Counted from the stretch's first letter, positions 48,052 through 56,595 are shown. The stretch: 64,000 nt of DNA from an uncultured Rikenellaceae bacterium (GCA_944325305.1 CALUZO010000005.1:1-64000), one strand, 5' to 3'. The notes: generated by a model not told the origin, from the sequence alone. A program made the numbers and translations.

Positions 48052-49095
48052 TCAGGCTTTTGTCAGCGAAAATGAGAATGTACTGCCTTTCCCGAGTTCG
48101 CTGCGCAGGGTGATTGTCTCGCCGTGGGCTTCGACTATGTGTTTGACAATGGCCAGGCCGAGTCCTGTGCCTCCCTGTTCGCGTGAGCGGCTTTTGTCGG
48201 TACGGTAGAAACGTTCGAAAACGCGGGGTATGTCGTCTTTGGCAATGCCGACTCCCGTGTCGGCTACCTCTACGAGAATCTTGTCGAACATGTCGACGAA
48301 CGAGATTCGTGTCGAACCGTCTTCGTTGCCGTAATTGATCGAGTTGATGATGAGATTTACGAATATCTGACTCACATAGTGTTTGTCGGCAACAACGTAT
48401 ATGGGGGCTAAGGGGAAGGTGCCGCCGGGAGAATTGCCGACCTTAATGGTGATGTGTTTGCGCTCGGCTTCGATTTCGAGAGTCTCGATGACTTCGCGCA
48501 CTATCTCCACAATGTCGAAACGTTCGAGATTCAGTTTCAGAATGCCGGATTCGAGTTTGGATATCTGGTCCAGGTCCTGTACTATGTTAATGAGACGGTC
48601 GATGCTTTTTTCCGCCCGTTCGAGGTATTGGCGGTTGATGCTGGGGTCTTCGAGACCGCCGTCGAGAAGCGTGGATATGTAACCCTGAACGTTGAATACC
48701 GGAGTCTTGATTTCGTGAGCCACATTGCCGACATATTCTTTGCGGAAACGCTCGTTGTCTTTTAATCGTGCTATTTCGTTGCGGTTGTGTTCTTCCCATG
48801 CCCGGATATCCACCTTGATATCATCGAGCATCTCTTCCTTGTGGGCGAGTTCGTGTTCGAGCTGACTGGTCTTGATGTTGCGCGAATGAACGATCTGATA
48901 TACCGGTTTCAACTTGTAGATCACGAATTTACGTAATACAAGGTCGCTTATGGAGTAGATTATCGTAAAAACGATTACTAATGCGGCCAGCACAACCCAC
49001 CATGCTCCGCCTGCCAGAAGAGAGAATCCCGCGGCAAGCGCACCTGCCACGGAACTCACTATATAGGAGGCGGATTTGATAGTCTTTATTTTCAC
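48052..49095 (-). CDS. PhoR-like sensor histidine kinase
   Basis: A 347-residue membrane histidine kinase. Two closely spaced transmembrane segments (about 10-28 and 32-50) leave almost no periplasmic sensor, followed by a coiled-coil linker, the HisKA domain with the phospho-acceptor in NVAHEIKTPVFNVQGYI near 123-139, and the HATPase_c domain with N box FVNLIINSINYGNED, G1 DTGVGIAKDD, F box RVFERFYRTDKSRS and G2 GGTGLGLAIVKHIV. The short sensor suggests signals from the membrane or a partner. The response regulator that normally accompanies PhoR-like kinases is not adjacent here. Confidence 0.88.
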   Translation of the reverse strand: MKIKTIKSASYIVSSVAGALAAGFSLLAGGAWWVVLAALVIVFTIIYSISDLVLRKFVIYKLKPVYQIVHSRNIKTSQLEHELAHKEEMLDDIKVDIRAWEEHNRNEIARLKDNERFRKEYVGNVAHEIKTPVFNVQGYISTLLDGGLEDPSINRQYLERAEKSIDRLINIVQDLDQISKLESGILKLNLERFDIVEIVREVIETLEIEAERKHITIKVGNSPGGTFPLAPIYVVADKHYVSQIFVNLIINSINYGNEDGSTRISFVDMFDKILVEVADTGVGIAKDDIPRVFERFYRTDKSRSREQGGTGLGLAIVKHIVEAHGETITLRSELGKGSTFSFSLTKA

Positions 49096-49178
49096 TATGC
49101 CGATTGTTTTCGAGGTTTTTGCTGGTCTTCCGACTGTCTCGGCGGCGCTGTTTGAATTTGCGGGATTCGACGTCGTAA

Positions 49179-49769
49179 TTAGCGGTAGGTCTTCATAAGT
49201 TTGGCGATGTATTTACCTACGATGTCGAATTCGAGATTTACCACGGTGCCTTTCTTGAAGGTATGGAAATTGGTGTGCTCGTAGGTGTAAGGGATGATGG
49301 CCACCTGGAATGAACCCTCCTTTGAGTTGACTACCGTGAGGCTGACACCGTTAACGGCTACCGAACCTTTTTCCACGGTGACGTTGTCGCCTGTCTGTTC
49401 GTATTCGAAGGTGTAGTACCAACTGCCGTCGGCCTCTTCGACGCTGGTGCAAACGGCTGTCTGGTCGACGTGGCCCTGTACTATGTGTCCGTCGAGAAGT
49501 GCGTCGGGTTTCATGCTTCGCTCCACGTTCACTTCGTCTCCCGGTTTGAGCAGTCCCAGATTCGATTTGAGCAACGTTTCCTTGATCGCCGTTACCGTAT
49601 ATGTATCTTCCGTAAGGTCTACGACCGTAAGGCAGACGCCATTGTGAGATACGCTCTGGTCGATCTTAAGTTCTTTTACAAAAGGGCAGGATAGGGTGAA
49701 ATGTTTGTTGCCCTGGTCTTCCTTCACTGCCACGACTTTCGCCATGGTCTCAACTATTCCTGAAAACAT
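49179..49769 (-). CDS. ribE: riboflavin synthase alpha subunit
   Basis: Riboflavin synthase dismutates two 6,7-dimethyl-8-ribityllumazine molecules to riboflavin. The 196-residue protein starts with the invariant MFSGIVE and has the two homologous lumazine-binding halves: SVSHNGVCLTVVDL near 39-52 and DGHIVQGHVDQTAVC near 92-106 in the first to second half, then KGSVAVNGVSLTVVNS in the second. No FMN-riboswitch-like conserved leader is visible upstream. The histidine kinase gene lies downstream in the same orientation at 83 bases. Confidence 0.93.
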   Translation of the reverse strand: MFSGIVETMAKVVAVKEDQGNKHFTLSCPFVKELKIDQSVSHNGVCLTVVDLTEDTYTVTAIKETLLKSNLGLLKPGDEVNVERSMKPDALLDGHIVQGHVDQTAVCTSVEEADGSWYYTFEYEQTGDNVTVEKGSVAVNGVSLTVVNSKEGSFQVAIIPYTYEHTNFHTFKKGTVVNLEFDIVGKYIAKLMKTYR

Positions 49770-49844
49770 AAAATTATAATAAACGTTAATATGACTCCAT
49801 AATTCGATATCCGGCTTCCGGTCTATTTTGTATCTCGGACACCG

Positions 49845-50474
49845 TCAGGCCGATTTGTCTATCATTACGCCCTTTATGCGGAACATGGCCTTGATTTCCG
49901 AGGAGTCTATCATCATCTCGTCGTAGTCTGCCGTATTTTTCGGTACGAGTCTTAATTTTCCATCGTTGATGCTTTTTCTTACGTAACGTATGCCGTTGAA
50001 TTTGGCACTTCTCACATAGTAGATGGCACCGGGAGTGAAATTGCCTTTCTCGATTTGTTGAAGAAAAACAATCGCACCTTTGGGTATCTCGGGTTCCATG
50101 GCATCGGCGAATGTAAAAGCTGCATAATCTGCACCCTTGAACATCGGGAAAGAGATATAATATGCGGGGTTGATCTGTTCCATCGGATCGGTAAGCGAGG
50201 TGACATCCATTTTGTAAAATGGGATGTCGTATCTTTCCCTTGCCGTTTTTCCTGGGAGCATCTCTCCTTCACCTGTCAATAGCCATGCTTTGCTTATTTG
50301 CGGGTATTTTGCCGCTATACTTTCTGCGAGGTCGCGGCTTATGCCGTTGTTTCCGCGTTTTATTTGATACAGGTTTTCGCCACGGTTCAGTCCTATTTCA
50401 CGAGCAAATGCACTAACGGAAGAGATTCCTGACCATTTGATAACCTGTTCTATGCGTTGCCAATTGTTTAGCAT
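49845..50474 (-). CDS. XRE/S24-like regulator lacking the catalytic serine
   Basis: A 209-residue regulator with an N-terminal helix-turn-helix (about 8-65: IEQVIKWSGISSVSAFAREIGLNRGENLYQIKRGNNGISRDLAESIAAKYP, then the WLLTGEG motif) and a C-terminal LexA/CI-type S24 domain (about 105-205). Where active S24 proteins have a GDSMEP-like motif this one reads ADAMEPEI, so the serine is alanine at 125, and the lysine site reads VRKS. Self-cleavage is therefore unlikely and the domain probably serves for dimerisation or ligand binding. Similar regulators are common in Bacteroidota; target genes are unknown. Its own promoter lies in the AT-rich stretch in front of tRNA-Arg. Confidence 0.8.
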   Translation of the reverse strand: MLNNWQRIEQVIKWSGISSVSAFAREIGLNRGENLYQIKRGNNGISRDLAESIAAKYPQISKAWLLTGEGEMLPGKTARERYDIPFYKMDVTSLTDPMEQINPAYYISFPMFKGADYAAFTFADAMEPEIPKGAIVFLQQIEKGNFTPGAIYYVRSAKFNGIRYVRKSINDGKLRLVPKNTADYDEMMIDSSEIKAMFRIKGVMIDKSA

Positions 50475-50491
50475 AATCTTCTTACTTTCCT

Positions 50492-50500
50492 ACAAAAATA
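50492..50500 (-). promoter_or_regulatory. -7 promoter box for the S24-like regulator
   Basis: The minus strand reads TATTTTTGT, an exact TAnnTTTGY match 18 bases upstream of the ATG. Confidence 0.5.
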
Positions 50501-50624
50501 CCCTATTTTGTCTATTAAATGACATTTTCTGGTTAAAATTAGTAATTTTATATATAATTGTCTGAAAATAAGTACGTAAAAATATAATTAAATATTGTTT
50601 CGGACAAGATTTTTATCTGTTAGT

Positions 50625-50656
50625 TTGCAATAGAGTGGAAAATAATGCAACTTTGC
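50625..50656 (+). promoter_or_regulatory. promoter for tRNA-Arg
   Basis: TTG at 50625-50627 and CAACTTTGC at 50648-50656 (one mismatch to TAnnTTTGY) are 20 bases apart, with the tRNA starting 20 bases later. Confidence 0.5.
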
Positions 50657-50675
50657 AGTCGGTCTGTGGAAGAAT

Positions 50676-50747
50676 GCTCCCGTAGTTCAATGGATAGAAT
50701 ATCAGATTCCGGTTCTGACGATATGGGTTCGATTCCCGTCGGGAGTA
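50676..50747 (+). tRNA. tRNA-Arg (anticodon CCG)
   Basis: A complete cloverleaf folds: acceptor GCTCCCG with CGGGAGT (one G-U), D stem GTTC/GAAT, anticodon stem TCAGA/TCTGA with loop TTCCGGT giving anticodon CCG, and T stem ATGGG/CCCGT with loop TTCGATT. The anticodon reads CGG arginine codons. The 3' CCA is not encoded. Its own promoter lies upstream. Arg-tRNA genes are frequent integration targets, but I did not find a repeated 3' end elsewhere in the window. Confidence 0.92.
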
Positions 50748-51170
50748 CAATGCAGAGGAAGCCGTAGGTGATAATCAAGCACTTATGGCTTTTGTTGTGT
50801 TGAGACGAATAAGGAAGTAGGATTTCCGATAGGTTTCTATTATCGTCCGATGTGGCTTATGTGCTTGATTAAAACAGCTGTGCCATGAACGGTGGATAAT
50901 AAAAATGGTTGTCGGAAAAAGTATTGTATTGACAATTGTATCTCTCTTTTTTTTGAAGAATTAGGCTTTTTCGATATTACGTATTTCTGTTAATCTGAGT
51001 ACGAATACGGAATCAGGTCGGATTTTGCCATTGACGTTTCCGAATGCTGTGGAATTGACGTGTTGATCAAGTCTCTGAGGACGATGCATGTAATATGTTT
51101 TGTTTTACATTTTGCAGATATTGGTTTGCGTCTGTGTTGATTGCAGCATTACAACGTTGAAGTTTGTATG
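50748..51170. other. gene-free stretch after tRNA-Arg with a long-range inverted repeat
   Basis: AATCAAGCAC at 50773-50782 and its complement GTGCTTGATT at 50861-50870 bracket about 78 bases that contain smaller inverted repeats (GGAA/TTCC, CGATA/TATCG), so a folded 3' trailer or small RNA is possible. No coding frame, promoter box or known RNA family was recognised in the rest. Confidence 0.4.
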
Positions 51171-51210
51171 ATGAAATGATGCCCGGCATGAATGCCGGGC
51201 ATCATTTCAT
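51171..51210. terminator. terminator of the alcohol dehydrogenase gene
   Basis: A perfect 19-base-pair stem (51171-51189 with 51192-51210) with a 2-base loop, 50 bases past the stop codon of the minus-strand gene. Confidence 0.75.
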
Positions 51211-51259
51211 ATGTCATATTGCATGTGTCCGAATTCTGTGAGACACTTTTTTTGTCGGA

Positions 51260-52408
51260 TTATTTTCTGCTTTCGAGTATCTGACGGGCGACTTTGCCTG
51301 TAACATTGCCTTCCTCTCCGTAATGCACGTCGCGTTCGTTGAACCTGCGTTCGACTTCGGCAGCGGCTTCTTCCGGGATCCCTGCTTCCGAAAGGCGTGT
51401 AGCCTGACCCAGAGAATTGAAAAAATCTACCGTTCTGGCAATTGCGAGATTTATGCGTTCGTCTTCGCCTCCTTCCGTTATATTCCAGATCCGGTCGGCA
51501 TACTGAAGCAGTTTTCCGCGTTTCTGTTCTCTCATTACCGACATCGTGCCGGGAAGTACAATGGCGAGCGAGGCTCCATGGGCTATGCCGTAGAGTGCCG
51601 TCAGTTCGTGACCTATCATGTGTGTGGCCCAATCCTCGGTCACGCCCATGCGGATCATGTCGTTGAGGGCCAGCGTCGCCGATAGCATGAAGTCGGCCAT
51701 CGTGTCGTAGTCGTGTGTGCCCGACAGGACTTTCGGGGCTATTTCGATAATGGTGTGGAGTATTCCTTCTGCCCAGCGGTCCATTACGCGTGATTGCCCG
51801 GTAGTTGTGAGGTATTGTTCCATGACGTGGACGAATACGTCAGAAAGTCCGTTGGCAAGTTGATTTTTGGGCAGCGAGTATGTGACTTCGGGGTCGAGAA
51901 TGCAGAATTGCGGATAGTCGACCGAATAGAAGGCATATTTTTCTTTTGTTTCCTTGCGTGAGATGACGCTTCCTCGATTCATCTCGGAACCGGTTGCCGG
52001 GAGTGTCATTACAGAGGCATAAGGGGTGTTGACGGGAGCGTATCCAGACAATACTATTTCCCAGGCTTCTTTGTCTGGCATGGCCAGGGCTGCGGATATG
52101 AGTTTTGTGCCGTCGAGAACAGAACCGCCCCCAACTGCCAACAGAAAGTCAATGTTCTTTTCTTTGCCCAGTTCGATTGCTTTGCGCAGTGTCTCGACTT
52201 TAGGATTCGGTTCTATACCCCAGAATTCGATTGTCTCGAAATCTTTCAGTGCGGTTTTTACCTGGTCGTATACGCCGTTGCTTTTGACGCTGCCGCCTCC
52301 GAAGGTTATCATTATTTTTTTTCCTGCGGGGATGAGTTGCGGAAGTTTCGCAATTTGACCTTTGCCGAAAACGAGTTTGGTTGGATTCTGATATATGAAA
52401 TTTTTCAT
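51260..52408 (-). CDS. iron-containing alcohol dehydrogenase (YqhD-like)
   Basis: A 382-residue type III alcohol dehydrogenase of the YqhD/butanol-dehydrogenase branch, reducing aldehydes with NADPH or NADH. The cofactor motif is GGGSVLDGTKLI near 93-104, LPATGSEMNRGSVIS near 135-149 is a family block, and metal ligands fall in LSDVFVHVMEQYL near 188-200 and GHELTALYGIAHGASLAIV near 255-273. Expected location is cytosolic. Its neighbours give no pathway hint; it appears monocistronic. Confidence 0.9.
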   Translation of the reverse strand: MKNFIYQNPTKLVFGKGQIAKLPQLIPAGKKIMITFGGGSVKSNGVYDQVKTALKDFETIEFWGIEPNPKVETLRKAIELGKEKNIDFLLAVGGGSVLDGTKLISAALAMPDKEAWEIVLSGYAPVNTPYASVMTLPATGSEMNRGSVISRKETKEKYAFYSVDYPQFCILDPEVTYSLPKNQLANGLSDVFVHVMEQYLTTTGQSRVMDRWAEGILHTIIEIAPKVLSGTHDYDTMADFMLSATLALNDMIRMGVTEDWATHMIGHELTALYGIAHGASLAIVLPGTMSVMREQKRGKLLQYADRIWNITEGGEDERINLAIARTVDFFNSLGQATRLSEAGIPEEAAAEVERRFNERDVHYGEEGNVTGKVARQILESRK

Positions 52409-52463
52409 AATGTTAGGGTATTATGTTTTGTTCCTTAAAAGTACGGATTTAGTGTCGGAAAAG

Positions 52464-52501
52464 CAAATGATCGCCCGCTCTATTCCACGGACGATCATTT
52501 G
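52464..52501 (-). terminator. hairpin after NigD-like gene
   Basis: CAAATGATCG (52464-52473) pairs with CGATCATTTG (52492-52501) 20 bases after the stop codon of the minus-strand lipoprotein gene. A T tract is weak. Confidence 0.5.
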
Positions 52502-52521
52502 GCAGAAAAAAATGGTTTTAT

Positions 52522-53373
52522 TTATTTGATAAGCAGCGGCGATGTGTAAATAGGCGAAGCCTGTCCTTCGTAGAAGGATGTGCCGATGCTGTTTGTTTGG
52601 AGCTGCTGGTTGGGATTATAACTGAACGTATAGTCTTTGTAATATTGTTCGCGTTCGCCTAATGTTGCGCCGTATTCTGTCCATATCAGTCGAATCGGGA
52701 TACTTGTCACGCCGGCCGGCAATATTGAGGTTATGTCGAAAGAGATGCTGCCCATCGTTTTTATGTATTCGCGCATGTTGGTGCCTGGCCCCGGAACTTG
52801 ATCGTAACCGTTGTGGCGCAGAGTCAGGTAAGCGGTCTTGTCATTGGGGTTTTCTGGTACCCGCGTGTTGTCCCAAACGAGATTTATCAGGTGTTGCAGG
52901 CTGGACCCGCGTTTGGTGTAGATCCAGAATTCGACCGTGAGATATTTGCCGCCCACAGTGGCGTAAGTGACTTTTATCGGGTCGTCTCCGAGGCTTTCTT
53001 CCGTTGCTTCAGGGTCTGGCGATGCATTGATTTCGGATTGGGGGATAGGGTCCTTTACCAATATCTCACTGAGACCGTAAAGAGTTATAGTGTAGATTCT
53101 TTGGTCGTCGGAGCTGGTCTGTGTGCCGAGAATGCTGTACTGGGCATATACCCTGTCGCCGTTCTCGACCTCTTCGTCGAGCACGAAATTGCGGTAAATT
53201 TGCAGTATGGTACCGTCGTCTCGAACGATATTGTATCCGTTGTTAATGTTGCCGTCAATGGCAACTATATTGCCGTAAGAGAAGTAATAACGGTATTCGT
53301 AGCTGTCGTCATCGCTACACGAAACAAATAATGTTAGAAGGGCTAATAACCCTGCTTTGACTAAGTTTTTCAT
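52522..53373 (-). CDS. NigD-like lipoprotein
   Basis: A 283-residue predicted lipoprotein: signal peptide 1-18 with lipobox FVSC, then an Asp/Ser-rich spacer (SDDDSYEYRYYF). The body matches the Bacteroidota NigD-like layout, an N-terminal OB-like domain (about 35-105, IVAIDGNINNGYNIVRDDGTILQI, EVENGDRVYAQYSIL) and a C-terminal beta-sandwich (about 130-260, VGGKYLTVEFWIYT, YLTLRHNGYD). It is likely anchored in the outer membrane or exposed at the surface. NigD is named from a nonadjacent bacteriocin-type locus, but the function of homologues is unknown. No partner gene is close. Confidence 0.8.
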   Translation of the reverse strand: MKNLVKAGLLALLTLFVSCSDDDSYEYRYYFSYGNIVAIDGNINNGYNIVRDDGTILQIYRNFVLDEEVENGDRVYAQYSILGTQTSSDDQRIYTITLYGLSEILVKDPIPQSEINASPDPEATEESLGDDPIKVTYATVGGKYLTVEFWIYTKRGSSLQHLINLVWDNTRVPENPNDKTAYLTLRHNGYDQVPGPGTNMREYIKTMGSISFDITSILPAGVTSIPIRLIWTEYGATLGEREQYYKDYTFSYNPNQQLQTNSIGTSFYEGQASPIYTSPLLIK

Positions 53374-53544
53374 ACATTAAGCGATTTAATAAAAATATAT
53401 TCTACAATATTTCTATCAAATGACATGCCGTTTTGAGATGTTATGGCAGTTTTATCTTAACGTTGATCCGTGTGTATTATTATGTTTTTTGGAGTGGCTG
53501 TTTTTCTCCGTTTTTGTCGTATTTCGTAAAAGCGGTTTGTCTGA

Positions 53545-53578
53545 TTGACTGTTTTTTCTCCGTTTTTCATAATTTTGG
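53545..53578 (+). promoter_or_regulatory. promoter for rpiB
   Basis: TTG at 53545-53547 and TAATTTTGG at 53570-53578 (last base off consensus) are 22 bases apart. The leader to the rpiB start is about 50 bases. Confidence 0.45.
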
Positions 53579-53634
53579 AACGGGAATGACACGCACCTCG
53601 TTATAGCTTAGTCGGTGTGAAAAAAAAGATTTGT

Positions 53635-54096
53635 ATGAAAAAAATAGGTATCGCCAGCGACCACGCAGGTTATGAAATGAAAGAGTTTCTTGTCGGGTAT
53701 CTCGACAGTATGGGATATGACGTGCATGATTTCGGACCGGACAGTCCGGCAAGTGTGGACTATCCCGATTATGCTCATCCGCTCGGATTCGCGATCGAGA
53801 ACGGTGAACTGCCGTGTGGAATAGCTCTTTGCGGAAGCGGTGAAGGTGTCTCGATGACGCTGAACAAGCATCAGGGTATTCGTGCGGCGTTGTGCTGGAC
53901 GCCGGAAATTGCGGTATTGGCGCGCCAGCATAACGATGCCAATGTTCTGACTCTGCCGGCTCGATTCATCGACAATGTAATGGCGGCTGAAATAGTAGAT
54001 AAATTTCTCGGAACCTCTTTCGAAGGGGGGCGCCACGTCGCACGTATTGCTAAAATACCTGTGAAAGCGTGGTGTGACATGCAGGAAAAGGAGTAG
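53635..54096 (+). CDS. rpiB: ribose-5-phosphate isomerase B
   Basis: RpiB interconverts ribose-5-phosphate and ribulose-5-phosphate in the pentose phosphate pathway. The 153-residue RpiB/LacA/LacB-fold protein begins KKIGIASDHAGYEMKEFL, has DYPDYAHPL near 40-48, the CGSGEGVSMTLNKHQGIRAALCW active-site region (about 65-87), and NDANVLTLPARF near 98-109. An in-frame ATG at 53617 would add six residues; the second ATG at 53635 gives the family start. This is the last clear housekeeping gene before the accessory region. Confidence 0.92.
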   Translation: MKKIGIASDHAGYEMKEFLVGYLDSMGYDVHDFGPDSPASVDYPDYAHPLGFAIENGELPCGIALCGSGEGVSMTLNKHQGIRAALCWTPEIAVLARQHNDANVLTLPARFIDNVMAAEIVDKFLGTSFEGGRHVARIAKIPVKAWCDMQEKE

Positions 54097-55202
54097 GTCC
54101 GGGTGTCTTGTCAGTAGGGCTTGCTTGTGAAAGATCACGGAAGTCGGTTTCTTGGAGGTTTAGCCGAGCGGGCAGGTTGCGGCTGTTTTTTTGCTGCCAG
54201 GGAGATAGCTTTTCCCTGTTGTTGCCTCATGAGGGTTTGTCATACGCCATTGATCGTACGGGAATGGGCAGCGAAGGCGGCATTTACACTTGTTTCATAA
54301 TAAGATTGTTCTGGAAATTCCGGCAGCATCCTTTGTACGGATAATTTGCAAACAGTGCCGGAAAGAATGGGGGCTGATTGAGCTGTCGCAATGTATATCA
54401 TGTGATTGGCATTGTGCCTTGTATGTGTATCTCTTTTTTTTGTGGATCCTATGAGCCGTTGTGACAATGGCTGGCCGGATCCCTGATAAACAGTCGCGTG
54501 CTCTGTAACAGGCAAACTTTGCAATGCCTTATTATGGAGCTTTTGGCAATGTGATATTTTGACCTGACGATGTAGATCGGACAATGCCTCGATATGATGA
54601 CGTACGACGATGGCGGCCGCCGTTGTGTCGGGTGCCATGTGTGATTTGCGGTGCTGCACCGACAGCATAATTTTCGAACTCTGGAGGACAATAAAAAAGC
54701 CCTGACGCAGTTAATATCATCAGATGATGTCTTGCAACCTTGGTGACGGGTGGGCTTTGATTCCGAGCCTCTGCCCCCCCACCTTGCAAGATGGGGGTTG
54801 GATTAGTGTAGTTTATTGGTTATAAGATTTTAGGCATACATCAAATAACATGCAAACTGCATGTTATTTGATGTATTGCACCTGGTAAATAATTCTATTT
54901 AATAGATAACGAGTATAGATAAGGTGTATAAATATGTTGTATTAAATATACAAATATAACTATAATTTATTATTATGCGTATAACATGTTTAATTTATTG
55001 AGTTGTTTATTGTATTCAGCCATTATTCCTTCAATGATTTCATTTACGGGCAGCAGGTTGCGGATTAGCTAACAGACCTGTCCTGTTTCGGATCGTCCTT
55101 AAAAAGACATGACAGGAGCAATAACGTATAAAACGCACGGAGATAGTGTTTTGACGAGTTTGTTTCGGAGGTAAAAGAGCGGTTCAGCCGCATGAGGAGG
55201 CA
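54097..55202. other. gene-poor left flank of the island
   Basis: No reading frame in this stretch shows family character. It contains a C/G-rich hairpin (54776-54797), an imperfect inverted pair around TCTTGCAA (54730) and TTGCAAGA (54784), and an AT-rich block at about 54880-55030. Such a profile fits a decayed or non-coding left end of an integrated element, with the island boundary somewhere inside it. Confidence 0.5.
54836..54876. repeat. 19-bp perfect inverted repeat near the integrase
   Basis: Arms 54836-54854 and 54858-54876 are perfectly complementary around AAC. The stem is AT-rich at the base with no T tract. Position 480 bases upstream of the integrase makes it a candidate att-site or recombination-associated element, or an isolated terminator. 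Confidence 0.75.
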
Positions 55203-55255
55203 AAGTTCGGAAAGAGTTGCGTTACTAGATCGTTACCGCAGCTTTTTCCGGACTT
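55203..55255 (+). terminator. 19-bp RNA hairpin upstream of the integrase
   Basis: 55203-55221 pairs with 55237-55255 over 19 positions, 16 Watson-Crick and 3 G-U wobbles that work only in the plus-strand RNA. The 15-base loop is followed by CGTTTTTAATGG. It is a leader attenuator or terminator for transcription entering the integrase gene. Confidence 0.6.
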
Positions 55256-55307
55256 CGTTTTTAATGGTTTGTTTTTCAGTTTCTTGCGCCAGATTTCACA
55301 ACAACAA

Positions 55308-55350
55308 ATAACTCTAACGAACGTATTAACAGTAAAGTTTTTAGAGTTAT
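55308..55350 (+). promoter_or_regulatory. inverted repeat overlapping the integrase start codon
   Basis: ATAACTCTAA (55308-55317) is complementary to TTAGAGTTAT (55341-55350); the right arm includes the first two bases of the integrase ATG. It could be an operator for autoregulation or an mRNA hairpin that hides the start codon. Confidence 0.5.
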
Positions 55351-56575
55351 GGCAAGAAGCACTTTCAAGGTTCTGTTCTATCTGAAACGACAGGCCGAAC
55401 AGAACGGCAAAGCACCCATCATGGGGCGCATCACCATCAACGGAACCATCTCGCAGTTCAGTTGCAAACTGTCTGTCCCTCCCAAACTGTGGGACACCAA
55501 AGCCAACAAAGCATCGGGCAAAAGCGTCGTAGCCCAGCGTATCAACGAGAAACTGGAAAACATCAAGACCAACATCGGCAAGCAGTACCAGCGTATCTGC
55601 GACCGGGATTCTTACGTCACGGCCGAGAAGGTCAGGAATGCCTGGCTGGGTTTCGGGGACGGATATCAACTCCTGTTACAAACCTTCGACGACTACCTGA
55701 AAGAGTTCGCCGAGAAGCGCGTCGGCAAAGACCGGGCAAAGGGAACCCTCGTGAACTATACCCGTGCCCGCCGTTATCTTGGCGCATTCCTGCAATACGA
55801 ATACAAGCTGGAGGATGTCCCTTTCCGGGAGTTGAAGCGTGAATTTATCGAAAAGTATGTAGTTTACCTTTCGGCTGTTCGTCATATGCTTCCCGGCAGT
55901 ATCCATACTCCGGTCAAAAAACTGAAGCTGATGACCTACACCGCTTTCAAGAACGGCTGGATCACCTCCGATCCGTTTGCCGGATTCCATATCAACGTCA
56001 CCTACCGCGACCGGCGTTTCCTTTCCGAATCGGAACTTCAGGCCGTGATGAATGTCTATGTCCCCAATTACAAGACGGCCATCGTCCGGGACATATTCGT
56101 GTTTTGCTGCTTCACGGGGCTTGCTTATGCCGATGTAAAGAAACTCACTAATGACGATATTCACACGGATGAACAGGGTGATCTGTGGATCGTGGACCAT
56201 CGCCAGAAAACGGGAACGCAGTTTCGGGTCAAGCTGCTGCCGGTGGCCAAACGGCTCGTTGAGAGGTACAGACACTTGCACTTGCCGGGAGGCTGCGTGT
56301 TTCCGGTCAAAAGTCGTAAATCCATGAATATGTCCCTACGACATGTGGCACGCCATGCCGGGTTGTCATTCAATCCGACGATGCATGAAGCAAGGCATAC
56401 CTTCTCGACCACGGTCACCCTCTCGCAGGGTGTTCCGCTGGAGACGGTCAGCAAGATGCTCGGACACAAACACATCACCACCACCCAGATCTACGCCAAA
56501 ATCACCAACGACAAGATCGGTCGTGACATGGACGCCCTAAGCCAAAAGATTGCAGAAAAATTCCCAATAGCATAA
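55349..56575 (+). CDS. int: tyrosine site-specific integrase of a Bacteroidales mobile element
   Basis: A 408-residue integrase of the type carried by Bacteroides conjugative and mobilizable elements. An N-terminal Arm-DNA-binding domain (about 1-95) and a phage-integrase SAM-like domain (about 105-205) precede the catalytic domain. K287 (RQKTG), H346/R349 (HEARHTF), H373 (LGHKH) and Y382 (IYAKI) are present; the first arginine is replaced by A259 in FTGLAYADV, a substitution known in this group (IntDOT also lacks that Arg). The protein is full length and probably active. It marks the window from about 54 kb rightward as an integrative element. Confidence 0.9.
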   Translation: MARSTFKVLFYLKRQAEQNGKAPIMGRITINGTISQFSCKLSVPPKLWDTKANKASGKSVVAQRINEKLENIKTNIGKQYQRICDRDSYVTAEKVRNAWLGFGDGYQLLLQTFDDYLKEFAEKRVGKDRAKGTLVNYTRARRYLGAFLQYEYKLEDVPFRELKREFIEKYVVYLSAVRHMLPGSIHTPVKKLKLMTYTAFKNGWITSDPFAGFHINVTYRDRRFLSESELQAVMNVYVPNYKTAIVRDIFVFCCFTGLAYADVKKLTNDDIHTDEQGDLWIVDHRQKTGTQFRVKLLPVAKRLVERYRHLHLPGGCVFPVKSRKSMNMSLRHVARHAGLSFNPTMHEARHTFSTTVTLSQGVPLETVSKMLGHKHITTTQIYAKITNDKIGRDMDALSQKIAEKFPIA

Positions 56576-56595
56576 TCCGATAAAGAGAACTGACT

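Noticed and set aside
49770-49844. FMN riboswitch in front of riboflavin synthase
   Set aside because: Only 75 bases separate it from the next gene and none of the conserved RFN-element blocks is visible.
54240-54668. 142-codon minus-strand frame left of the integrase
   Set aside because: His/Gln/Ser-rich, no motif, no promoter; overlapping frames of similar quality exist on both strands, so it is probably chance.
50676-55348. tRNA-Arg as attachment site of the island
   Set aside because: No copy of the tRNA 3' end was found near the integrase, and intact housekeeping genes (adh, nigD-like, rpiB) lie between; the boundary is more likely near 54-55 kb.
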